DNA of 5,641 nt from Palsa-892 sp035556215. Its GTDB lineage: Bacteria; Pseudomonadota; Alphaproteobacteria; Rhizobiales; Xanthobacteraceae. The translations under genes and the position numbers were made by a program. Below, piece by piece: positions 1-5,327 of the stretch. Positions within the stretch are counted from its first letter, which is position 1, and every line of letters begins with the position of its first letter. The DNA lies in the NCBI GenBank assembly GCA_035556215.1, contig DATMFI010000042.1, forward strand, positions 1 to 5,641, in the 5' to 3' direction. The notes beneath the pieces are model-generated. The model did no database searches, was not told the DNA's origin, and saw only the letters and a list, made by a program, of their open reading frames with translations.

Positions 1-1049
1 AGCGGGAAGCCCATCAGCGAGGCCTGGCCGCCCGCCTGCGCCGGCGGCTGCCAGAGATAAATGCCGTTCTCGTCCTTCATCTTGCGGATCGCCGCCTGGG
101 TGCGGCGGTTCATCACGAACGTGCCGTTCTGGCGGTAGCCGGACTTCAACGAATAGATGAGGTCGAGCAGCTTGTCGGACGGATCCGCGGCCGGGAAATC
201 GGCGGCTTCACCGGTGATGACGAAGCCGAGCTTGCCCCACTCCCACGCGCTCTCGGCAACCGGCGTGTAGCTGAGAAAGCCCTTCGGCTTGTTGGTGCCG
301 TCGCCCGACACGAAAGCCGCGCCCTCCTGCTCGGCGAAGGCCGTGTCGATCTCTGCGGCGAGCCACTCGTCGATGTTGACGGCGGAATCATCAAGCAGCG
401 GCTGCGTCGCCGCCGGCATCGCGTAAAGCTCCATCGTCGGGAACGACAGCTCGGCGAGCGCCGGGCTCGTCGTCTGGTCGCGGCTCGCGGTCTCGCCGAC
501 CCAGCCGGTCGCGGCACCCGTGATGAGAAACGGCTTCCTGTAAACGGTGGTGCTGACCTGCCGGTTGCCGGCAATCGCGCGGATCGGCGAGACCTGCGCG
601 AGGCGGCGGCCGATCTCGCCTTCGGTATCCTGCGGCACGAGATAGCCGCCGTCGGCGCCGCCATTGGTGCCGACCGCGAGCGCCTTCGCTTCGAGGCGGC
701 GCAGCGAAGCGGCGTCGCCCTGGCGGACATAGGCCTCGAAGGCGGCGCGGTGCTCAAGCTCGGCGTGCGAGCGCGGCGCGCGCTCGCCGCCAATTGCGCT
801 GCCGAGCGACGGGCGGCGCGCCTTCAGCACGAGATCGTCGAGGAGGCGCTTCTGCGCATCGAGCGTCTCGCCGATGCGATCGACCTTCTCGGCCGTCAGC
901 ACGTCGGCGGAGCGGCGCTCGAGCTCATGGATGCGTTCGTCGTTCTCGCTCTTGAAGGCTTCGAACGAGCGCATGAAATCGTCGAAAGCGGCGTTGATGT
1001 CGCCGGAAAAGGCTTTGGTTTCCGGCGAATGGGGAGTCGGAGTTTCCAT
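1..1049 (-). CDS. HK97-fold major capsid protein (RcGTA gene 5-like), incomplete at the left edge
   Basis: This is the main shell subunit of the capsid; 349 complete codons are visible and the C-terminus lies outside the window. The ATG at 1049 is preceded by AAGGA seven bases upstream. Residues 1 to about 120 are charged and helical (for example FMRSFEAFKSENDERIHELE around 25-44), as expected for the scaffold-like delta domain that HK97-type capsids lose during maturation. The motif KALAVGTNGGADGGYLVP at about 122-139 marks the start of the mature domain in this family, so cleavage near 120-123 is likely but inferred. Later family features are the WVGE segment (183-186), the region around LLDDSAVNIDEWLA (218-231) and SGDGTNKPKGF (248-258). 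It follows the protease gene but is separated from it by 128 bp containing two palindromes, unlike the tight spacing elsewhere in the operon. Family assignment is firm; GTA versus phage origin is inferred from gene order. Confidence 0.95.
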   Translation of the reverse strand, partial: METPTPHSPETKAFSGDINAAFDDFMRSFEAFKSENDERIHELERRSADVLTAEKVDRIGETLDAQKRLLDDLVLKARRPSLGSAIGGERAPRSHAELEHRAAFEAYVRQGDAASLRRLEAKALAVGTNGGADGGYLVPQDTEGEIGRRLAQVSPIRAIAGNRQVSTTVYRKPFLITGAATGWVGETASRDQTTSPALAELSFPTMELYAMPAATQPLLDDSAVNIDEWLAAEIDTAFAEQEGAAFVSGDGTNKPKGFLSYTPVAESAWEWGKLGFVITGEAADFPAADPSDKLLDLIYSLKSGYRQNGTFVMNRRTQAAIRKMKDENGIYLWQPPAQAGGQASLMGFP

Positions 1050-1083
1050 GAAGGTTTCCTTGTGATGAACAGACATAAATTCG

Positions 1084-1173
1084 CGTCACGGCCGGACTTG
1101 TTCCGGCCATCCACGTCTTTCGTGAGATGAGGCAGCTAAGGCGCAGATGCCCGGCACAAGGCCGGGCATGACG
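1084..1173. repeat. Pair of inverted REP-like palindromes between protease and capsid genes
   Basis: Two 34-base units face each other: 1084-1117 read on the plus strand and 1173-1140 read on the minus strand. They agree at 26 of 34 positions by my alignment. Unit 1 folds as a 7-bp stem (1090-1096 with 1102-1108) around loop CTTGT. Unit 2 folds as a perfect 9-bp stem (1147-1155 with 1161-1169) around the same loop. Two stem pairs differ in a compensatory way: A-T against C-G next to the loop, and G-C against C-G further out. From general knowledge, this resembles the abundant palindromic repeat of Bradyrhizobium and relatives, whose accidental translation gives VMPGLVPGI. No T-run follows either stem on the minus strand, so a simple terminator is unlikely. 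A role as RNA processing or stabilising element upstream of the capsid message is possible but unproven. Confidence 0.85.
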
Positions 1174-1177
1174 GCGG

Positions 1178-1711
1178 TTATGGGTGGATTGCTCGCGCTG
1201 CGCTTCGCAGCTTCGCCGCGAGCGGCGCGAGATCGAAATGTTTCACCGCCGCGATGCGAGCTTCGGGCTGCATCGGGAAGGTGACGACGGAAATTTCCCA
1301 AAGATCGATTTTCGAAAGCCTGCGAATGCCGGTGCGGGGATCGCTGCGGCCTTCGACGGCGCGAAAGCCGATCGACAGTCCATCGAGCGCGCCGGCGCGC
1401 ATCAAGGCCAGCACTTCGCGGCCGCGCGCGATTTCCGGCAAAATGCGCCCGCGCACGAACAGGCCGCTCATATCTTCGCGCAGCTCGAGCCACACGCCGA
1501 TCGGCTCGGCGGGATCGTGCTGGAACAGGAGCTTGATGCTTTTGGTACCGCGGCGGGCGATGCTTTCCCGGAAGGCGCCGGGCAACACGAGATCGCGGCC
1601 GAGATCGACGACGCCGAAGCGGCTGGCGTAACCCGTGAAGGTGCCATCGGCCTCGACCGCTTTCAGATCGCAGGCGACGGATTTGGTTTCGTGTCTCATT
1701 TTCAACGTCAC
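1178..1711 (-). CDS. HK97 family prohead protease (peptidase family S78/U35; RcGTA gene 4-like)
   Basis: This serine protease is packed in the procapsid and cuts the N-terminal scaffold region from the capsid protein before shell expansion. The 177-residue length is normal for the family. The expected catalytic residues are visible: His65 in LLFQHDPAEPIG, Ser113 in DGLSIGFR, and Glu139 in DLWEISVVTFP. The N-terminal GYASRFGVVDLGRDLVLPGAF (from about 28) is also typical. I chose the GTG at 1711 because GAAAGG lies seven bases upstream (1719-1724) and because it overlaps the stop of the preceding gene as GTGA, a common coupling arrangement. The ATG at 1699 is a possible alternative but has only a weak ribosome site. 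The capsid gene downstream is the expected substrate. Family call is firm. Confidence 0.94.
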   Translation of the reverse strand: MTLKMRHETKSVACDLKAVEADGTFTGYASRFGVVDLGRDLVLPGAFRESIARRGTKSIKLLFQHDPAEPIGVWLELREDMSGLFVRGRILPEIARGREVLALMRAGALDGLSIGFRAVEGRSDPRTGIRRLSKIDLWEISVVTFPMQPEARIAAVKHFDLAPLAAKLRSAARAIHP

Positions 1712-1923
1712 TTGGATGCCTTTCGCGTGCGGCGCGTTTTCGGCTTTGCGCGCGCGGGTTTTTTCGCGGGCGCGGATTTCGCCGGCGCTGCTGTGGCCGG
1801 CTCGCCGTGCAGCCGCTGCAACGTCTCGACGAATTCGCGGAAAATGAACGGCGCGCTGGCCGCGCGAAATTGCGGCGGCACCAATGGCTCCGCCGCCACG
1901 AGCGAACGAATGCGTGGGGTCAT
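1708..1923 (-). CDS. Small hypothetical protein with a Lys/Ala/Pro-rich basic tail
   Basis: A 71-residue protein of unknown function, encoded between the portal and protease genes. The ATG at 1923 has GGAG five bases upstream. The stop overlaps the GTG of the protease gene by four bases, which argues that it is really translated. Residues 1 to about 40 look like an ordinary compact segment (LVPPQFRAASAPFIFREFVE at 14-33). From about 43 onward it is low-complexity and strongly basic, rich in AP, AK and RK steps, like histone H1 tails. There is no signal peptide or membrane segment. The tail suggests contact with nucleic acid or with an acidic protein surface, but this is only an inference from composition. 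RcGTA also has a small unassigned gene (3.5) in this interval; I cannot establish homology from sequence alone. An antisense frame overlaps it but lacks family features. Confidence 0.68.
   Translation of the reverse strand: MTPRIRSLVAAEPLVPPQFRAASAPFIFREFVETLQRLHGEPATAAPAKSAPAKKPARAKPKTRRTRKASK
1719..1724 (-). promoter_or_regulatory. Ribosome binding site deciding the GTG start of the protease
   Basis: Read on the minus strand the site is GAAAGG, seven bases before the GTG at 1711. The ATG four codons later has no comparable site. This favours the longer protein and a four-base overlap with the upstream gene. Confidence 0.65.
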
Positions 1924-1940
1924 GAAAGCTCCGGTAGAAA

Positions 1941-2123
1941 TTATTTTTGGAACGCCGAATTGAACCGCGCGAGCTCCCGCACGAAATCGTCGAAGCGTTT
2001 ATTCGCCGCGACCAGCTCCTTCATCGCGCGCCAGGCGAGCGCGCTCGCGCCGCTCGCCCACAAAAACAGCGCGACATGCGCGAGATCGCCGCGTTCGACG
2101 AATGTGCGGAGAATTGAATCCAT
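1941..2123 (-). CDS. Small hypothetical protein with one possible membrane helix
   Basis: A 60-residue protein of unknown function directly behind the portal gene. Its ATG lies six bases after the portal stop and an AGGG sits a few bases upstream, so it is probably translated by coupling. Residues about 15-33 (HVALFLWASGASALAWRAM) form a hydrophobic stretch of membrane-helix length, though with Ser and Trp. The C-terminal half, KELVAANKRFDDFVRELARF, is an amphipathic charged helix. Gene position corresponds to the small gene 3.5 region of RcGTA-type clusters, but I cannot show homology. It could be a small membrane-attached assembly factor or a soluble helical hairpin. The next small gene starts 17 bases further on. 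Confidence 0.62.
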   Translation of the reverse strand: MDSILRTFVERGDLAHVALFLWASGASALAWRAMKELVAANKRFDDFVRELARFNSAFQK

Positions 2124-2129
2124 GACGCC

Positions 2130-3296
2130 CTAGCCGGGTTTTGCCCCATAGCCCACTGCGGTGCGCTTCTCCTCGTCGGTGAGGAAGTCCGCGTCCCCCA
2201 CCCGCTTCCACAGGCTGTCGCGCTCGAGCGAGAGCGCCTGCACCTGATCGAGATCGGGTTCGCAGCGCAGCGCGCCGCCATAAACGGGGCTCAGCCAGTT
2301 CACCAGCGACGACAGCAAGCGGTTGGCAAGCGGCAGAGCCGTGCTGCGGTAGAAATTCCGGTTCGCCTCGGCATAGTTCGAGAACGTGTTGTCGCCGGGA
2401 ATGCCGAGCAGCATCGGCGGCACGCCGAAAGCGAGCGCGATCTCGCGTGCGGCAGCGTGTTTCGCCTCGATGAAGTCCATATCCTTCGGCGACAATGACA
2501 AGCTTTTCCAGTCGAGCCCGCCTTCGAGCAAGAGCGGACGGCCGGCATTGGCGGCGCCCTGGAAATTCAGCTCCAGCTCGCTCTTCAACCGCTCGAACTG
2601 ATCCTGCGAAAGATTGCCCGCCGCCGAATAGACCAGCGCGCCGGAAGGCCGCGCGGCGTTGTCCAGGAGCGCCTTGTTCCAGCGGCTCGCCGCGTTGTGC
2701 ACATCGAGCGCGCGATGCGCGGCTTGGAGCGGCGACAGGCCGTAGTGATCGTCGGAGGGATGGAACAGCTTGAGATGCAGGATCGGCGGCAGCGCGCCTT
2801 CCTCCTGCATATCGAAGCGAACGCTCCGGCCCGCGACGGAATATTCGTAAGCCTCCGGCCAGCCGTCACGGCCCGGCACCACCTTCATGCGGTCGGGCCG
2901 CAGCGCGTATAATTCGCGCGGCTTGCCCGCGACGGCGACCAGCTCGACATAAGCGTTGCCGGCGACGAGCAGATGCCCCGCCACGGCCTCGAACAAATCG
3001 GCGCGCGTCTCGTGCGGGTTCGGCCGTGCGATAAGGTCGAGCAGCGGGTGGCGATCCAACTCGCGGAGGCCGTCGTAGAGCACCAGGGGCAGCGAGGCGA
3101 CGGCCTCCGCGATCATCCGCACGCAGCGATAGGCGACGGGGTTCTTCGCATATCCCTCGCGCGCAAGATCGGTGACATTTTCCGGCGACCAGTGCGGCCG
3201 CGTGTCGCTGAACAATGCGAACATCGCACCGGTGCGGCTGGCTTTTTGTTCAGGCGGCGTGAGCGCGCCAAACAATTTCGGCAAACGAAAACCCAT
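2130..3296 (-). CDS. HK97 family phage portal protein (RcGTA gene 3-like)
   Basis: The portal forms a dodecameric ring at one capsid vertex, through which DNA is packaged and to which the tail attaches. The 388-residue product has the typical HK97-portal run: NPVAYRCVRMIAEAVASLPL (52-71), HPLLDLIARPNP (83-94), LLVAGNAYVELV (109-120), a LFHPSDDHYGLSPLQAA segment (177-193) and the strongly conserved FGVPPMLLGIPGDNTFSNY (290-308). I chose the ATG at 3296 because AAAGG lies six bases upstream and the family N-terminus begins here. The open frame continues upstream to 3686, but that part is antisense-free shadow of the terminase gene in another frame. The gene begins 29 bases after the large terminase stop and is followed after six bases by a small gene, consistent with one operon. 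The frame is complete and unbroken. Confidence 0.97.
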   Translation of the reverse strand: MGFRLPKLFGALTPPEQKASRTGAMFALFSDTRPHWSPENVTDLAREGYAKNPVAYRCVRMIAEAVASLPLVLYDGLRELDRHPLLDLIARPNPHETRADLFEAVAGHLLVAGNAYVELVAVAGKPRELYALRPDRMKVVPGRDGWPEAYEYSVAGRSVRFDMQEEGALPPILHLKLFHPSDDHYGLSPLQAAHRALDVHNAASRWNKALLDNAARPSGALVYSAAGNLSQDQFERLKSELELNFQGAANAGRPLLLEGGLDWKSLSLSPKDMDFIEAKHAAAREIALAFGVPPMLLGIPGDNTFSNYAEANRNFYRSTALPLANRLLSSLVNWLSPVYGGALRCEPDLDQVQALSLERDSLWKRVGDADFLTDEEKRTAVGYGAKPG

Positions 3297-3325
3297 ATTG
3301 AACCTTTCGGATGCGCCGTGCGGCG

Positions 3326-4690
3326 TTAAAGCATTCTCATGCGCGGCGTCGCGCCCGCGCCCTGCATCAGCGCGGTGATCGCCCAGACCAGCGCATCGAC
3401 GCGATCGGGCGAGCGGCCGACCGCCAAACCATCGGGGCCGAAGGCCGCCATCTCGTCTTCGAGCGCCGGGAAATGTCCGGCGTGTTTTACCCTGCCCTGC
3501 TCGTAAAGCGCGGCAATGGGTTCGGCGCGAATGTGCTTGGCGCGCGTCGCGCGCACTTCGAGCACGGGAACGCCGCGATCGATTTCGGCGAGCACCGAGC
3601 GCACCATGTCGCCGCCCTGATTGACCTCGACGACGATGCGATCGGCCTCCAGCCTGCGGTAAAGCGCGATCGCCCGGCCGGCCCATTCGAGCGGCGAAAG
3701 CCCGGCGGCGCTGTCATCCGCGAGCACATAGATCTTCTCATCGACGCCGATGCCGGCCGCGACGATGCCGCAGGCATTCGCGCCGTCACGCGATGACGCC
3801 GGCGGGTCGATGGCGACGACAATGCGCTTCAGCGCGGGCGCGTTATCCGCGCGCGCGGCTTCGATGCGCGCCAGCGGAAACAGCGAGCCTTCGATCTCCT
3901 CGACGATCTCGCCTTCCAGCTCCTGCCGGCCAAGTCTTGTCCCGGCATAGCGCGCGACAATCGATTCGAGAAATGTCGGCGCGAGGTTATAGGCATTGTC
4001 GCGCGTCGGCATTTTCGAAAGCGCCGTCGCGGGATCGTTCATCAATCGCTTCAGCAGCGCAATCGGCCGCGGCGTCGTGGTGACGACCTGGCGCGGATGC
4101 GCACCGAGCCGCAGGCCGAATTGCAACATATCGAATGTCGCGTCGGCATAGCGCCACTTGCACAGCTCGTCGCACCACGCGGCGTCGAACTGCGGCCCGC
4201 GCAGGCTTTCGGGATCTTCGGCCGAAAAGACCTGCGCAATCGCGCCGTTCTTCCACTCTAACCGCTTGCGCGCGGGCTCCCAGTGCGGCCGCTCGCCGTT
4301 CGGGTGGATGGCGAGCAGACCCGAGACGCCTTCGATCATCACGTCGCGCACGTCGCCGAGCGTTTCGCCAATGAGCGCGATGCGCCGCATCGGCCGCGCG
4401 GAAAATTCCGGCAGGCCGAGCGCCATGCCGCGCACCCATTCGGCGCCGGCGCGCGTCTTGCCCGCGCCGCGGCCGCCGAGAATGAGCCAGGTCTTCCAGT
4501 CGCCGCGTTGGGGCGGCAATTGATCGTCGCGGGCCCAGAACGGCCAGTCGCGCTCCAATCGCTCGCGGTGCGGAAAAATCAGCGCTGCCGCTTCATCCAG
4601 CTTCCCCGCCCGCGCACAGGCGATCAAGGCGCTCCGCAAGCGAGCGGCGGAAGCCCTCGAGGTCGCGGAATTCGTCATTGGCTTCGTCAC
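3326..4690 (-). CDS. Phage terminase large subunit / DNA-packaging protein (COG5323-like, RcGTA gene 2-like)
   Basis: This packaging motor couples ATP hydrolysis to DNA movement through the portal and cuts the DNA. In the 454-residue product the ATPase comes first: WPFWARDDQLPP (49-60), Walker A GGRGAGKT (72-79), Walker B FDAAWCDE with Asp174 and the catalytic Glu175, and the coupling motif TTTPRP (204-209). The RNase H-like nuclease follows, with acidic residues Asp295 (VVAIDPPASS), Glu355 (IVVEVNQGG), and Asp429 and Asp432 (SPDRVDALVWA). I chose the GTG at 4690 because AAGG lies eight bases upstream. The ATG at 4678 is the alternative, with a poorer site. Either start overlaps the small terminase gene by about 86-98 bases. 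The first 45 or so residues, which lie largely in that overlap, show no family match that I recognise. All key residues are intact. Confidence 0.97.
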   Translation of the reverse strand: MTKPMTNSATSRASAARLRSALIACARAGKLDEAAALIFPHRERLERDWPFWARDDQLPPQRGDWKTWLILGGRGAGKTRAGAEWVRGMALGLPEFSARPMRRIALIGETLGDVRDVMIEGVSGLLAIHPNGERPHWEPARKRLEWKNGAIAQVFSAEDPESLRGPQFDAAWCDELCKWRYADATFDMLQFGLRLGAHPRQVVTTTPRPIALLKRLMNDPATALSKMPTRDNAYNLAPTFLESIVARYAGTRLGRQELEGEIVEEIEGSLFPLARIEAARADNAPALKRIVVAIDPPASSRDGANACGIVAAGIGVDEKIYVLADDSAAGLSPLEWAGRAIALYRRLEADRIVVEVNQGGDMVRSVLAEIDRGVPVLEVRATRAKHIRAEPIAALYEQGRVKHAGHFPALEDEMAAFGPDGLAVGRSPDRVDALVWAITALMQGAGATPRMRML

Positions 4691-5153
4691 TGGAATCGCC
4701 TTGCTTTCCCTCCCGTTTGCCGGCCGGCATTTCCAGCGCGGTCAGCTCTTTCAATGTGCGCACGAGCGTCGCCAGCGTGCGCGCGGCGCGCTCGGCATCG
4801 GAAGAGCGCAAATGCACACCCTCGACCCGCCGCAGCACGTCTTCGATTTTTGAAATTTCGGTTTCGACGGCGGAGCGCACCCGGTCGATCAGCGAAATCT
4901 TCTCCAGCGTCTTCTTTGCCGGGGCCGCGATGTTCTGGACGGACTCCAGCGGAACATTGGCCGCGGCCGCGGCATCGAGATCGGCCAGCCGGCGATTGCG
5001 CTTCTTCCACCTCCAGCTTGTTCGCAAGCGATTGTAAAAGGTCGTCTCGCTGATCTCGAGGAGTTTGGCGATATCCTCGACCAGCATGCCGGTATCTTCA
5101 TAAAGATGCTTCGCCCGTGCGAGATCTTCCTGCGTATGTTCGATCGCCTTCAT
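4593..5153 (-). CDS. Putative terminase small subunit, helix-turn-helix protein (RcGTA gene 1-like)
   Basis: The product of 186 residues is the probable DNA-recognition partner of the large terminase. The call rests on position as the first gene of the packaging operon and on a visible helix-turn-helix: LVEDIAKLLEISETTFYNRL at about 24-43, followed by a Trp/Lys/Arg-rich stretch (WRWKKRNRRL, 47-56). Residues about 85-140 are predicted helical and heptad-like (RVRSAVETEISKIEDVLRRV at 91-110), suited to oligomer formation. The acidic/charged tail (150-186) is read partly in overlap with the terminase large subunit gene. I chose the ATG at 5153 because GGAAG lies six bases upstream. A GTG-type extension to 5255 would run through the leader hairpin and promoter and is rejected. 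It could also be a transcription regulator, but the context favours terminase. Confidence 0.78.
   Translation of the reverse strand: MKAIEHTQEDLARAKHLYEDTGMLVEDIAKLLEISETTFYNRLRTSWRWKKRNRRLADLDAAAAANVPLESVQNIAAPAKKTLEKISLIDRVRSAVETEISKIEDVLRRVEGVHLRSSDAERAARTLATLVRTLKELTALEMPAGKREGKQGDSSDEANDEFRDLEGFRRSLAERLDRLCAGGEAG
4699..4702 (-). promoter_or_regulatory. Ribosome binding site favouring the GTG start of the large terminase
   Basis: AAGG on the minus strand lies eight bases before the GTG at 4690. The ATG at 4678 has only GAAG four bases away, which is too close. The site lies inside the coding region of the small terminase. Confidence 0.5.
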
Positions 5154-5164
5154 CAGCGGCTTCC

Positions 5165-5199
5165 AAAAGCAAAAAGCGCCGGCGATGGCTCGCGGCGCT
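5165..5199 (-). terminator. Terminator-like hairpin in the leader of the packaging operon (possible attenuator)
   Basis: On the minus strand, AGCGCCG (5199-5193) and CGGCGCT (5181-5175) form a 7-bp GC-rich stem around an 11-base loop. It is followed at once by a U-run interrupted by GC (UUUUUGCUUUU, 5175-5165). This has the form of a Rho-independent terminator for leftward transcription. The U-tract lies on only one side, so it is not bidirectional. It sits between the promoter at 5255-5227 and the ribosome site of the small terminase. It could attenuate the operon, or it could be the terminator of a gene formerly upstream. No alternative antiterminator stem was obvious to me. Confidence 0.6.
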
Positions 5200-5226
5200 C
5201 TCGATACATTTGTGGAGTGTGCCCGA

Positions 5227-5255
5227 TGTATAACGAACGACCGTTGCGCTGTCAA
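5227..5255 (-). promoter_or_regulatory. Near-consensus sigma70-type promoter for the packaging operon
   Basis: Reading leftward there is TTGACA (5255-5250), a 17-base spacer and TATACA (5232-5227). Transcription would start near 5220, leaving a leader of about 67 bases before the small terminase ATG. An AT-rich stretch lies upstream of the -35. A dyad ATACAT/ATGTAT (5204-5209 and 5226-5231) overlaps the -10 and could be an operator. Whether the -35 belongs to the host or to the end of the insertion sequence cannot be decided here. Confidence 0.65.
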
Positions 5256-5278
5256 GGACTATTTTCTCAATTATATAC

Positions 5279-5307
5279 TTGACGTACCAAGCCCCATTTA
5301 GTAGATT
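5279..5307 (+). promoter_or_regulatory. Putative promoter of the transposase gene
   Basis: TTGACG (5279-5284), a 17-base spacer and TAGATT (5302-5307) match the sigma70 pattern and would start transcription near 5314, just ahead of the AGGAG ribosome site at 5317-5321. A GCCCCA/TGGGGC dyad (5291-5296 and 5309-5314) brackets the -10 and could bind a regulator. The -35 forms an inverted pair GTCAAG/CTTGAC with the -35 of the leftward promoter, 21 bases apart. Confidence 0.6.
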
Positions 5308-5327
5308 TTGGGGCATAGGAGAACGTC

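Noticed and set aside
146..793. Minus-strand frame of 215 codons inside the capsid gene
   Set aside because: Shifted frame with Arg/Ser-rich translation; the other minus frame gives a clear HK97 capsid protein through the same bases.
1084..1173. Palindromes read as a Rho-independent terminator or as a CRISPR fragment
   Set aside because: No T-run follows either stem, and there are only two inverted units without regularly spaced unique spacers.
1086..1493. Minus-strand open frame ending in the VMPGLVPGI peptide
   Set aside because: This peptide is the well-known accidental translation of the alphaproteobacterial palindromic repeat; the rest of the frame is a shadow of the protease gene.
1184..1963. 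Long plus-strand open frame of 259 codons opposite the protease and small basic-protein genes
   Set aside because: It is antisense to a gene with clear catalytic motifs, crosses gene borders, has no recognisable motif, and is explained by strong G/C third-position bias leaving few stops on the opposite strand.
3297..3686. Upstream extension of the portal reading frame
   Set aside because: Overlaps the terminase nuclease domain in another frame, has arginine-rich composition, and the ATG at 3296 has a good ribosome site and the family N-terminus.
3311..3796. Plus-strand frame of 161 codons opposite the terminase nuclease domain
   Set aside because: Antisense to the conserved nuclease motifs and without family features of its own.
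4283..5053. Plus-strand frame of 256 codons opposite both terminase genes
   Set aside because: Arg/Ala/Pro-rich, low-complexity translation with no domain; lies antisense to confidently assigned genes.
5154..5255. N-terminal extension of the small terminase to 5255
   Set aside because: It would translate through the promoter and the leader hairpin; the ATG at 5153 has a ribosome site at the right distance.
5200..5290. Attempt to name the terminal inverted repeat and target duplication of the insertion sequence
   Set aside because: The other end of the element is outside the window, so any repeat chosen here could not be matched.
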